Assembly: GCA_038136035.1 (NCBI GenBank)
Contig: JAYPYV010000010.1
Location: 15,690 to 79,689, forward strand
Length of the DNA: 64,000 bases
Reading direction: 5' to 3'
Source of the DNA: UBA9926 sp023261215
Lineage (GTDB): Bacteria > Pseudomonadota > Gammaproteobacteria > Pseudomonadales > Azotimanducaceae
The position numbers were made by a program, and so were the translations under genes. The notes under the pieces were generated by a model. That model ran no database searches. It was given only the letters and a program-made list of their open reading frames with translations, and was not told the DNA's origin. Shown piece by piece: positions 44,629 through 52,927 of the stretch; the first letter of the stretch is position 1, and each line of letters starts with the position of its first letter.

Positions 44629-45707
44629 TGACAATCCTCGCAAGATTGATCGGGGTCTCGGTGCTCGGTTCGATGGTGATGGTGTCGTTTGCGCTCACAG
44701 GTTTGCTGGCCGTCTTTACCTTGCTCGAGCAAGTGGGTGAACTTGATCAGAGGTATACCTTCGCCGCTGCGCTGATCTATGTGGGGCTCAGTGTGCCTCG
44801 TCTGCTTTACGAAACCTTGCCATACGCAATCCTAATTGGCGCGCTGATTAGTTTGGGCGGATTTGCGTTGAGGAGCGAGCTCGTCGCAATGCGCGCAGCA
44901 GGGGTGTCCGTCTATCGAATATTAGGATTTGCGATGGTGCCAGCGCTGATCATTTCGTTCATGGGCGTGTTGATTGGAGAGTATCTTTTGCCAGACGCGG
45001 AGAGGCTTGCACGATTGGAGCGGCGTCAGGCAACGTCAGCGATTGAAGCCATCTCGCCGGAGTATGGCATTTGGCTTCGAGATCAGTCTTCGTTCCTGCA
45101 TGTTGAATCCATGAGTGGTGAGGAGATGACTGGTTTGCGCTGGTTAGTTTTTGACTCCGAGAAACGGTTGATCGAGGTCCGCACCGCGCAGCTCGCGAGC
45201 TATGTGTCTCCCGCAGAAGGGATCCCAGCACGTTGGCAACTGTTTGATGTCACGAGGACTGAATATGGTCTGAAAGAGACGCGCAGGCACCAGGATGAGC
45301 GAGCCGTTTGGCAGACGGAGCTTACGCCAGAGGAAATCAGTAGCGAGTTACTCGTTGAGCCTTCAAGGATGTCGATCGGCTCGCTAGCCCGAAGGATTTC
45401 GGCGCTGGACAAGCAAGCGTTGGATACCAGCAAGTACCAGCTTGGCTTTTGGGTGAAGTTGCTTCAGCCACTCACCGCGCTCGCATTACTGGCGTTGTCT
45501 GCTGCGATGGTATTTGGCCCATTGCGAGACGCATCCATGGGGCTTCGAGTGTTCTCAGGTTTGCTGCTGGGTGTCGGCTTTAAGTTTGTTCAGGATCTGC
45601 TTTCGCCCCTGACCCTGGTCTACGGGTTACCTCCCATTCTTGCCGTGCTCGTGCCAACGATCGTGTGTTTAGGGTTTGCCTATCACCAACTGAGACGTGT
45701 GGCCTGA
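44628..45707 (+). CDS. lptG: LPS export ABC permease LptG
   Basis: A 359-residue YjgQ-family permease paired with LptF. LARLIGVSVLGSMVMVSFALTGLLAVF forms the first span. ALRSELVAMRAAGVSVYRI near residue 86 is the coupling-helix region contacting LptB. A periplasmic domain follows, then spans near 285-305, 312-330 and 335-355. The ATG at 44628 overlaps the lptF stop (TGATG); an in-frame start at 44601 lies inside lptF and is unlikely. Confidence 0.9.
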   Translation: MTILARLIGVSVLGSMVMVSFALTGLLAVFTLLEQVGELDQRYTFAAALIYVGLSVPRLLYETLPYAILIGALISLGGFALRSELVAMRAAGVSVYRILGFAMVPALIISFMGVLIGEYLLPDAERLARLERRQATSAIEAISPEYGIWLRDQSSFLHVESMSGEEMTGLRWLVFDSEKRLIEVRTAQLASYVSPAEGIPARWQLFDVTRTEYGLKETRRHQDERAVWQTELTPEEISSELLVEPSRMSIGSLARRISALDKQALDTSKYQLGFWVKLLQPLTALALLALSAAMVFGPLRDASMGLRVFSGLLLGVGFKFVQDLLSPLTLVYGLPPILAVLVPTIVCLGFAYHQLRRVA

Positions 45708-45712
45708 TCCCG

Positions 45713-46153
45713 TCAAGTCGGTTTGGGGGTCTCAACGACACGCGTGCCAGTCAGTAGGTCGTGTAGCGCGCGACCGTGTGGCGCTAGCATCCATAGAAAA
45801 CCTATGCCGAAACAGCCGATGGACAGTGTGGTGACCAAGAATCGAACCAGGGCCTCTCTTGGGTTCAATAAGTGGCCTGATTCAGAAATGAGCTGTAGAC
45901 GCCAAACCTGCATACCCAGGGTTTGGCCCTTGAAAGTCCAAAAATAAACAAAGAACAGTAAGCTCTCGAGATAAAGAAACATTTGATAAACAGGGCCTTG
46001 AAGCGGCTCTTGGCGATCATTCAGGCCTATGACCACCAAGGTGGAGATCATCCAAAGCGCCAAAATTAACAAGCCGTCATAGAACAGCGCGCCTAAGCGC
46101 CTGGGAAACCCGGCGCTGGCGAATTGGGCTCTGTCATTTGCATGGTTGTTCAT
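45713..46153 (-). CDS. RDD family membrane protein
   Basis: A 146-residue RDD protein with three predicted spans: FPRRLGALFYDGLLILALWMIS at 19-40, a second near residues 63-82 (YLESLLFFVYFWTFKGQTLGM) and a third near residues 112-128. The RDD motif is represented by R-R-L-G-A-L-F-Y-D. It is an inner-membrane protein of unknown transport role. It is convergent with lptG, 5 bp between stops, as in Pseudomonas relatives. Confidence 0.85.
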   Translation of the reverse strand: MNNHANDRAQFASAGFPRRLGALFYDGLLILALWMISTLVVIGLNDRQEPLQGPVYQMFLYLESLLFFVYFWTFKGQTLGMQVWRLQLISESGHLLNPREALVRFLVTTLSIGCFGIGFLWMLAPHGRALHDLLTGTRVVETPKPT

Positions 46154-46357
46154 GACCTTGATGATGCCCCCGCAAGGGTCTGGTCGATTGGGGTTTCGAG
46201 TTCAGTGCCTGCGAAAGAGGCATTGAATCGAGATCTGGGCGTTGCGATTGTGCGCGGTTGCAAGCCAAGTATCGATTGCTTGACGTTGGTATAGAGGATT
46301 TTGCTCCTGGCCGGCATGAACGAAGTCGCTAAAAAAATGCGCGCTAAATGCATGACG

Positions 46358-46765
46358 TCACGGCGTATCGACGATCATAAAGTTAGCTTCACACTCGGCA
46401 ATGAGTTGATCGTTGTCTGCCCTGCGCATTTCAGCTGCCATGCTGGCAACGTTCCGACGGCTTTTGATGCACCAAGATCGAAGATTGACGGCAGTGCCTG
46501 TCGGGAGCGACGTTTTGTAACGAAGATCACACCGGCCGGTGACTGCCCGATGGCCTCGTAAGTAGAGCCAATTGGCCATCACGTCATCGAGGGCGCTGAA
46601 GATAATGCCGCCATGAGTGATGCCCTGGTAGCCGCAGTGATGAGCCTCTGGCGTGAACGAAGACACGCAATGTTCTCCCTCGAGCACAAAGGTCAGCTTC
46701 AATCCGATGGGGTTGTCGGGGCCACATACAAAACATTGATTGGCATCGTCTCTTAAATCAGTCAT
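46358..46765 (-). CDS. PaaI/hot-dog thioesterase
   Basis: A 135-residue hot-dog-fold protein. CFVCGPDNPIGLKLTF near the N-terminus and GYQGITHGGIIFSALDDVMANWLY near residue 45 match the PaaI/thioesterase superfamily with the GGIIFSALDD active-site helix. It likely hydrolyses an acyl-CoA thioester. The ATG at 46765 is chosen; a GTG at 46774 is an alternative with similar support. No clear partner gene adjoins it. Confidence 0.8.
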   Translation of the reverse strand: MTDLRDDANQCFVCGPDNPIGLKLTFVLEGEHCVSSFTPEAHHCGYQGITHGGIIFSALDDVMANWLYLRGHRAVTGRCDLRYKTSLPTGTAVNLRSWCIKSRRNVASMAAEMRRADNDQLIAECEANFMIVDTP

Positions 46766-46836
46766 GGGCCTCACGTGGTCTCACAAATCAAGATTGGGTG
46801 TGCGCGATCGCTTTTGCATTGCTAGCCTGAGAGAGA

Positions 46837-47634
46837 TCAGTAGAACTGACCTTTCGGTGCGTCGTCTGATTCGGGTGTGGAACGGGCTGCCTTGAGCTCT
46901 TGACGTGCGAGTCGGGTCATAAACGCACTGTCTTGGCCTAAGGTGACCATTTGAAATCCCTGCTGAAGATAGCGCTGAGTGAAGGCTAAAGAGCCAGTAT
47001 GAATGCCTGCTGCGACCTTGTGATGCTGGCACCGTTCCAAGATGTGGCTCACTGTTTCAACGTGAAGAGGATGGTCGTTGTCTCCGGTCGGAGACAATCC
47101 CAACGCATACGCAAGATCGGCTGGCCCAATGTAGGCTGCGTCGACACCGGGTGTGCTCAAGATGTCATCCAAATGATCGAGCGCCTCACGCGTTTCGATC
47201 ATGACGATGCACGCTAACTGGGAATTCGCCTCTTCGACATAGCCTTTTCCCGCGTACATCATGGCCCGCGTGGGTCCGAAGGAGCGAAGACCATCGGGGG
47301 GATAGCGGCACGCAGAGACGGCGCGTTCGGCTTCCTCTCGATTATTGACCATCGGGACAATGACGCCATACGCCCCAGCGTCGAGAACCCGCATGATTTC
47401 GTAGGGCTCGTTCCATGGGACTCGCACGAAGGGAATGGTTTGGGTGGTGGAAATGGCCGGAAGCATATGGGTGACGGCTTTGAAGTCGATCATGCCATGC
47501 TGCATATCGAGGCATAGCCAATCAAAGCCCACGTGAGCCATTTGTTCTGCGGTCATCGCCGAGTCAATGGATAACCAGCCGCCTACCGTCTGATGGCCTT
47601 GATGCCAGGCGGTCATGACCTTGTTTTCGCGCAT
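46837..47634 (-). CDS. HpcH/HpaI-family aldolase
   Basis: A 265-residue class II pyruvate aldolase-fold protein. The signatures GFDWLCLDMQHGMIDF near residue 35 (substrate-base His), IVMIETREALDHLDDIL near residue 143 (metal-binding Glu) and GVDAAYIGPADLAYALG near residue 162 (metal-binding Asp) are all present. The family cleaves 2-keto-3-deoxy acids or hydroxy-keto acids to pyruvate or another keto acid and an aldehyde. The exact substrate is not readable. It is flanked by thioesterase and PlsC genes on the same strand. Confidence 0.85.
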   Translation of the reverse strand: MRENKVMTAWHQGHQTVGGWLSIDSAMTAEQMAHVGFDWLCLDMQHGMIDFKAVTHMLPAISTTQTIPFVRVPWNEPYEIMRVLDAGAYGVIVPMVNNREEAERAVSACRYPPDGLRSFGPTRAMMYAGKGYVEEANSQLACIVMIETREALDHLDDILSTPGVDAAYIGPADLAYALGLSPTGDNDHPLHVETVSHILERCQHHKVAAGIHTGSLAFTQRYLQQGFQMVTLGQDSAFMTRLARQELKAARSTPESDDAPKGQFY

Positions 47635-47677
47635 GCTTTGATCCTCGCTTCGAACCCTGAAGGCTAGAGATGGGGGT

Positions 47678-48403
47678 CTAAGGCGTCAAGCTGCTTCGAA
47701 TCACCGATTCGGTTTTCCTTGACAGCTCAGAGACCTGGCCATCGCCCATGTGTTGCGTCGTGATGGCGGGATGAATCTTGAGCAGGACAGGACCTGGACG
47801 CCAGCGAACCGTACCCGTTGGCAAAAGCCTACCGGTGCCGCTGATGCTCATGGGCAGAACTGGGAGTTTGAGATCGATTGCGAGCCTGAATGCGCCTCGC
47901 TTGAAGGGAAGTAATTGACCCTCATGATGACCTCGAGTGCCTTCGGGGAAGAACATGACGCACATCCCGCGGTTCAGGCGATGCGCGACCGACTGGATGC
48001 TGGCAACGGCGGCTTGCGAATTGGATCGATCGACCACGATATGGCCCATGGCTCTGCAAGCGGCACCAATGATGGGCACGCGCATCAATTCTTTTTTCAG
48101 CACCCATTTGAATTCCAAGGGAAGGAATCCATAGATCAGAAGAATATCGACCTGGCTCAGATGATTCGCAGTGAGCACATACGATTGACCGCCTTTGAGA
48201 TGCTCGATGCCCTCGATGTGTACCTGCATACCCAGGGTCATGGCATTAAAGCGTGCCCACAGGACAGCCAACGTTCTTGAGCACCAGTCGCCCATGCCAA
48301 GAAAGGATAAAACGACAATGGGTAGCCCGAGGACGAGCGTGCTTAATCCAAGGCAGGGTACTGCGATGATCCATAGGTAAAGCCAACGAAGGAACGTGAT
48401 CAT
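47678..48403 (-). CDS. 1-acyl-glycerol-3-phosphate acyltransferase (PlsC family)
   Basis: A 241-residue membrane acyltransferase. Two N-terminal spans (WLYLWIIAVPCLGLSTLVLGL) precede NHLSQVD near residue 80 (the HX4D motif) and FPEGTR near residue 150. It acylates lysophosphatidic acid or a related lysophospholipid at the inner membrane. The ATG at 48403 lies one base from the N gap, so upstream signals are not visible. Confidence 0.88.
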   Translation of the reverse strand: MITFLRWLYLWIIAVPCLGLSTLVLGLPIVVLSFLGMGDWCSRTLAVLWARFNAMTLGMQVHIEGIEHLKGGQSYVLTANHLSQVDILLIYGFLPLEFKWVLKKELMRVPIIGAACRAMGHIVVDRSNSQAAVASIQSVAHRLNRGMCVMFFPEGTRGHHEGQLLPFKRGAFRLAIDLKLPVLPMSISGTGRLLPTGTVRWRPGPVLLKIHPAITTQHMGDGQVSELSRKTESVIRSSLTP

Positions 48404-48404
48404 G

Positions 48405-48504
48405 NNNNNNNNNNNNNNNNNNNNNNNNNNNNNNNNNNNNNNNNNNNNNNNNNNNNNNNNNNNNNNNNNNNNNNNNNNNNNNNNNNNNNNNNNNNNNNNN
48501 NNNN
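48405..48504. other. Scaffold gap 2 (100 N)
   Basis: Exactly 100 N between the divergent PlsC and MarR-GNAT starts, removing the shared promoter region. Length is likely a placeholder. Confidence 0.95.
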
Positions 48505-48521
48505 GCGAAGGCTGTGATGCG

Positions 48522-49487
48522 ATGAATGCCCAGGATCTGGACAAAGTATCCCCCAGTGAGGTTCGCGATCAGCTGCGGGGTCTGATTGAGCGCCTGCAAA
48601 CGTTCGAGGCAGGGCTCACGGATTCTGGAGTTGCCCCGAGGGTCAAGACCACGCTGAAGCAATCGGTCGCGCTGACGCTAGCCGATCAAGGTCCCATGAC
48701 GGTGACCGACCTCGCGGCGCGTCTGCAAGTGGCGCATCCTGGCGTCGTCCAGGCTGCTCGCCAACTCCAGGGCGATGGGTACCTGATGACCGCAAAAGAC
48801 CGCTACGATCGCAGGCGTAGAGTGCTCGCGCTGACTCGAGAAGGTCAGCATGTGTTTGGGGTGGCCATCGCGCAGCGCGACTTGTTGCTCAGTGAGCCAA
48901 ATGTCCTCTCAGCGCTGAACGCAGCGTTCCAAGCGCTGGACGCGTTGCCCTCGGTGAACCGCACGGCCGTGATTCGAGATCTTTTCTCAAACAACACAGC
49001 GATCGAGCTCAAGCCTGTGGCGGATATCGGTCAGGAGGCAATCCTGAGGTTCATTCATCATGAGCTGGGATTCGAGGCTTCGCGCGTGCATGTATTAGAC
49101 CCGCTCGGCTCGGTGACGGAACAGAAGGGGGTGTTTGGCGCGGGGGCTTATCTGAGAGATCGAAGGCAAATGATCGGGTTGATCCTTGCGAGGTCTGAAG
49201 GTCATCAGGTCGAGTTGACCGATCTGTTGGTACACCGCCAGTTGAGAACTCTGGGCGTGGGCCAGATACTGCTGTCCTGGTTGAGCCAAATTTCTCGTGA
49301 GGCGGGCTACGCGATGCTCAAGATCGACGCGCGGCGCCTGCCAATGCAATCCCGCACATTTTTGCAAAAGCGGGGCTTCGTTGCGTCATCAGTCCAAGAC
49401 GGAGAGAACCGAAAAGTTAGGGAAAACGGAGAAGAAAGACCGCATGGGGAGGGCGAGACGGGGTCACTGACACGCTTTTTAATCTGA
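48522..49487 (+). CDS. MarR-type HTH / GNAT acetyltransferase fusion
   Basis: About 321 residues. The N-terminal half is a MarR-like winged helix (TLADQGPMTVTDLAARLQVAHPGVVQAARQLQGDGYL then DRYDRRRRVLALTREGQ, near residues 55-110). The C-terminal half resembles a GNAT domain (GLILARSEGHQVELTDLLVHRQLRTLGVGQILL), though the acetyl-CoA loop is weaker than in typical GNATs. Such fusions couple regulation to acetylation of an unknown target. The ATG at 48522 is the first after the gap; the true start could lie in the gap. It is divergent from plsC. Confidence 0.7.
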   Translation: MNAQDLDKVSPSEVRDQLRGLIERLQTFEAGLTDSGVAPRVKTTLKQSVALTLADQGPMTVTDLAARLQVAHPGVVQAARQLQGDGYLMTAKDRYDRRRRVLALTREGQHVFGVAIAQRDLLLSEPNVLSALNAAFQALDALPSVNRTAVIRDLFSNNTAIELKPVADIGQEAILRFIHHELGFEASRVHVLDPLGSVTEQKGVFGAGAYLRDRRQMIGLILARSEGHQVELTDLLVHRQLRTLGVGQILLSWLSQISREAGYAMLKIDARRLPMQSRTFLQKRGFVASSVQDGENRKVRENGEERPHGEGETGSLTRFLI

Positions 49488-49615
49488 TCGACCTGCCGCG
49501 TCGACCCTTGATCACAAAGTGCTAGACTCGGCAGAGCGTCACATTGCGTCTGCCCTTACCCGGCCGCGTGACGGTGACGAACAAAAATGCAATCTAATTT
49601 TGGAAGCAGCGCGTC

Positions 49616-49972
49616 ATGGAAAAGACCATTTTTCAAAGGATCATTGATGGAGAATTGCCCTCTGAGAAACTCTATGAAGACGATCAGTGCATCGTCATTC
49701 GAGATATCCAGCCTCAGGCGCCGACCCACGTCCTCATTATCCCAAGAGAACCTATTCCAAGGCTCGTAGACGCAGATCCAAGTCACCAATCACTGTTGGG
49801 TCATCTTTTGTTGGTGGCTGGGCGTGTTTCAGAGACTTTAGGGTGTGCAGATGCGTTCCGCTTGGTCATCAACAATGGCGCTGAAGCGGGGCAGACCGTC
49901 TTTCACTTACATCTGCATATCCTCGCTGGGAAGCGCTTTGCGGAAGGTGGGCTTGGCCAGACGTTCTCCTAG
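49616..49972 (+). CDS. HIT-family (HINT-like) nucleotide phosphoramidase
   Basis: A 118-residue histidine-triad protein. The HxHxH motif appears as TVFHLHLHILAG near residue 95, after INNGAEAGQ, and FQRIIDGELPSEKLYEDD near the N-terminus is the HINT pattern. It likely hydrolyses AMP-phosphoramidates or AMP-lysine. It stands alone with no operon partner visible. The ATG at 49616 is supported by the family start. Confidence 0.92.
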   Translation: MEKTIFQRIIDGELPSEKLYEDDQCIVIRDIQPQAPTHVLIIPREPIPRLVDADPSHQSLLGHLLLVAGRVSETLGCADAFRLVINNGAEAGQTVFHLHLHILAGKRFAEGGLGQTFS

Positions 49973-50092
49973 TCTTCTTCTCTGGGACTGAAGTCTGGGT
50001 TGTCGTTCGCCAGACGCAACACCCTGAGCATTCGCCAATCACGGTGCACTCAAGCCGAAGAGTGAGTCTTCACTTACGTCGCGACGCATGGT

Positions 50093-50692
50093 TTAAATGA
50101 GGTTAACCTCGCCAGTGGCCAGTTCATACTCCGCGCCAAGCACCATCAGGGATTGTGCTTCTAGACGCGTTTCTAGCAATCTGGAGCCGTGTCTGAGTTG
50201 ATTGACCGAAGCCCGAACGTTCGCTCGCATGCATCGGTGAACCAGTTCGTCTTTGTCTAAGTGATCCGCGCCTTCCATTAGGTCCTGAATGCTGGGCGCG
50301 ATCCGGTCAACGATGGCGCCTAAGTGCCCCAAGGGGTCTAGCTCCGTCGACTTTATTTGAGCCATGGTGGCGTCAATCGCGCCGCAGTTTGAGTGCCCCA
50401 ATACTAGAACAAGAGGCACATTAAATTGCTCCACCGCGAATTCGACACTGCCCACCTGCGACGGTGCCACGATATTCCCAGCGACCCGGATGACGAACAA
50501 ATCGCCTGGTCCCTGGTCAAAAATCATTTCCACAGGCACTCGAGAATCCGAGCAACCGAGGATAATGGCTCTAGGATTCTGGGGCCTACTGTGTGCTTCA
50601 TGCCAAGGCTGGGGGGTGGTTTGACCCGATCGGAACCTTTTATTTCCTTCGATCAGGCGCTCGAGGGTAGCACGGGCTTCAGACTCTGACAT
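50093..50692 (-). CDS. Beta-class carbonic anhydrase
   Basis: A beta-carbonic anhydrase of about 199 residues interconverting CO2 and bicarbonate. Zinc ligands are in LGCSDSRVP (Cys, with the Asp/Arg dyad) and VLGHSNCGAI (His and Cys). I start it at ATG 50692, where homology begins (ESEARATLERLIEGNKRF). The frame is open to 50752, where an ATG abuts a palindrome and has no clear ribosome site. The bicarbonate could feed the giant biotin carboxylase elsewhere in the window, a speculative link. Confidence 0.9.
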   Translation of the reverse strand: MSESEARATLERLIEGNKRFRSGQTTPQPWHEAHSRPQNPRAIILGCSDSRVPVEMIFDQGPGDLFVIRVAGNIVAPSQVGSVEFAVEQFNVPLVLVLGHSNCGAIDATMAQIKSTELDPLGHLGAIVDRIAPSIQDLMEGADHLDKDELVHRCMRANVRASVNQLRHGSRLLETRLEAQSLMVLGAEYELATGEVNLI

Positions 50693-50751
50693 GAATAGCG
50701 ATTCCAGGCGTGATATCGGTGGGGTGTCTTGCCCCCGGTTGTCAGTGGGCA

Positions 50752-50766
50752 TGCTACCCGGTAGCA
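50752..50766. promoter_or_regulatory. Palindrome upstream of carbonic anhydrase
   Basis: A perfect inverted repeat TGCTACC-C-GGTAGCA, 60 bp upstream of the preferred carbonic anhydrase start. It could be an operator or a leader hairpin; no factor can be named. Confidence 0.45.
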
Positions 50767-50947
50767 GAAAAGGGGTAAATAAGAGCGTCGCGGTTGGGTG
50801 CCTTCCAACGGAGTGGTTTTGATTTGAGTGGGCAGAGTCAAGAAAGACTCGTAACGCCTTATGGTCCCTTAAGGGGTGATGCTGCCAATGTGCGCGCTAC
50901 CGATCTCCAAGGCTTCGACAACACATCAACAGGACTAACGTAGGGCA

Positions 50948-50973
50948 AAGACCTAATGGATCTCGAAGGTCTT
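50948..50973. repeat. 7-bp inverted repeat AAGACCT/AGGTCTT
   Basis: Arms of 7 bp around a 12-nt loop in the same spacer. It has no U-tract on either side, so it is not a terminator. Possible RNA stem or protein site; function unknown. Confidence 0.35.
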
Positions 50974-51216
50974 GACGCTTGATAGCCCCCCATCCGCCGT
51001 CGAGAATGGCGTCCATCTTGTAAGCGAATAGTGTAAGCGATCAAAAAGGGTAGCGATGACGGGGTACCAGCAAGGAGGTGGACACAATAAAGCGTTTAAC
51101 CTTCAGACACCTCGATAGGCGCGCAGGTCATCAATGCTCAAAAGGCTCAGGTATGATGGCAAATGGTGCACAGAGAAGGACTGAGCCGGCGTTGATGCTG
51201 CCGAGCGCGTTAAGAG

Positions 51217-52818
51217 TTGAAAACGTTTGATTACATTGTCGTTGGCGGAGGCTCCGCTGGGTGCGTCATGGCTGCTCGGCTGGCCGAGATTGGCGAAGTC
51301 CTGCTGCTCGAATCTGGGCCAAAAAATCACGCTTGGGATTTCCGGATCCATATGCCAGCGGCCTTGTCAGAGGTGCTCACCACCACCACTTATAACTATG
51401 GCTTCTATACGGAACCAGAGTCTCACCTGAATCAGCGCCGGCTGTATTGTCCTCGCGGGCGAGTCCTTGGAGGCTCATCATCGATCAATGGAATGATTTT
51501 TGTTCGTGGTCACGCCGAGGACTTTAATCGGTGGGAATCGCGCTACGGATGCACCGGGTGGGGGTATCGGGATGTGCTGCCCTTTTTCAAGCGAAGTGAG
51601 GATCGTCCCGGGGGTGATCCACGCTATCGGGGCAGCAGTGGACCGCTGCGCGTGCAGTCTTCTGATGTGTCTGGTGAATTAAACCAAGCTTGGCTCGCTG
51701 CAGGTGAAAGCCTGGGGTTCATGAAGACTGCAGACTTCAACGGTGCCTCGCAGGAGGGCTTTGGGCCCTTTGATGCCAGCATTTGGAGCGGTCGTCGTCA
51801 GAGTGCGGCAGTGGCTTATCTGGGTTCGAGCCTGCCGGCCAACATGACCATCGAGACCGGGGTCACGGTTAAAGACCTGATCTTTGAGGGTGACCGATGC
51901 ACCGGCGTTCGTTGGCAAGAAGGCAGGCGTCGGCAGCCGAACGCGGCCTCGGCACGGCGTGAGACCATTGTTTGCTCGGGAGCTATCGGCTCGCCACAGC
52001 TGCTTTTGCGCTCGGGTATTGGCCCAGAAGCCGAGCTCCAGCGGCTCGGGGTGCCCATTGTTCAGGCCAATGACCACGTGGGCGAGCATCTTCAAGATCA
52101 TTTAGAAATTTACGTGCAGGCCGGCATTAAGAAGCCCGTATCGATCTATCCTGCAACTCGAGGGATTGGCAAGCTCGTGACCGGACTCGACTGGTATCTG
52201 CGAAAGAAAGGCGCCGGTGCGACCAACCACTTCCATTCAGGCGCGTTTTTGAGAAGCGGTTTTGATGAGGGTTACCCAGATCTGCAATTCCACTTTTTGC
52301 CAATCGCTATGAATTACGACGGCAGTGAGCAAGTGAATCACCACGGGATGCAAGCGCATGTGGGTCCTATGAAGCCAACCAGTAGAGGGCGGGTTCGCTT
52401 GCTGTCCACGGATCCTTTTGCCGATCCCAGTATCCAATTTAACTATCTCAGTACTGAGCAGGATTGGGCGGTGATGCGAGCGGGTCTGAATTTGGCAGAA
52501 ACGATTCTCGAACAGACGTCCTTTAAGCAACTGGGCGCGTGGCTGTTGCAAAAGCACTCGAGTGATGAAGCTCGAGATCAGTGGGTCAGAGAACGAGCAG
52601 AGAGTGCCTACCATCCGTGCGGCACGTGCAGAATGGGTGCGCCCAATGAGTCCGTCGTGGGACTTTCAGGCGAGGTCCATGGGTTGAGAGATTTGCGGGT
52701 CGTGGATGCTTCGATCATGCCGGAAATTACCAACGGAAATTTGAACGCCGTGGTGATTATGATGGCGGAAAAAATCGCCGATGGGATGAAGCAGACAGCA
52801 GCGAGATCGGCGGTCTGA
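51217..52818 (+). CDS. GMC-family FAD oxidoreductase (choline dehydrogenase-like)
   Basis: A 533-residue GMC oxidoreductase. The FAD Rossmann motif DYIVVGGGSAGCVMAARL is near residue 4, GMC signature 1 GRVLGGSSSINGMIFVRG near residue 82, and the C-terminal signature SAYHPCGTCRMG with HPCGTC near residue 467, then VVDASIMPEITNGNLNA. It oxidises a primary alcohol at FAD; choline is one possibility but not specified by sequence. Translation appears to start at TTG 51217, the only start fitting the fold. It stands between the carbonic anhydrase and copper genes. Confidence 0.88.
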   Translation: MKTFDYIVVGGGSAGCVMAARLAEIGEVLLLESGPKNHAWDFRIHMPAALSEVLTTTTYNYGFYTEPESHLNQRRLYCPRGRVLGGSSSINGMIFVRGHAEDFNRWESRYGCTGWGYRDVLPFFKRSEDRPGGDPRYRGSSGPLRVQSSDVSGELNQAWLAAGESLGFMKTADFNGASQEGFGPFDASIWSGRRQSAAVAYLGSSLPANMTIETGVTVKDLIFEGDRCTGVRWQEGRRRQPNAASARRETIVCSGAIGSPQLLLRSGIGPEAELQRLGVPIVQANDHVGEHLQDHLEIYVQAGIKKPVSIYPATRGIGKLVTGLDWYLRKKGAGATNHFHSGAFLRSGFDEGYPDLQFHFLPIAMNYDGSEQVNHHGMQAHVGPMKPTSRGRVRLLSTDPFADPSIQFNYLSTEQDWAVMRAGLNLAETILEQTSFKQLGAWLLQKHSSDEARDQWVRERAESAYHPCGTCRMGAPNESVVGLSGEVHGLRDLRVVDASIMPEITNGNLNAVVIMMAEKIADGMKQTAARSAV

Positions 52819-52881
52819 CTGCGGCTCTTAGCTGGGTTTGGGGTCCCAGCACCAAACCGACTAAAATTATTGCTTCAACTT

Positions 52882-52897
52882 GCGCCCGATAGGGCGC
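52882..52897. promoter_or_regulatory. GCGCCC-GATA-GGGCGC hairpin before copA
   Basis: A perfect 6-bp GC stem with a GATA loop, 30 bp upstream of the copA start. No U-tract follows, so it is more likely an operator or leader hairpin than a terminator. It does not resemble a CueR box. Confidence 0.45.
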
Positions 52898-52927
52898 GTT
52901 CCGAAATTCAGCCCTGAAGGTGCCGCA

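Larger units (their letters stand above)
50693..51216. other. Spacer rich in small inverted repeats
   Basis: About 0.5 kb between divergent carbonic anhydrase and GMC oxidoreductase genes. It holds a 15-bp palindrome (50752-50766), GAGTC...GACTC arms near 50834-50850, CCCTTAAGGG (50866-50875), AAGACCT...AGGTCTT (50948-50973), and a GTAAGCGA direct repeat (51020-51027 and 51033-51040). No protein gene is convincing. It could carry a regulatory RNA or only promoters. Confidence 0.45.

Noticed and set aside
46150..46353. 67-codon frame just upstream of the RDD gene
   Set aside because: No ribosome site or family match; probably chance.
51077..51230. Small ORF with an AAGGAGG-like sequence before the GMC gene
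   Set aside because: The only start codons sit on or inside the ribosome-site sequence with no spacing, and the product is not conserved-looking.
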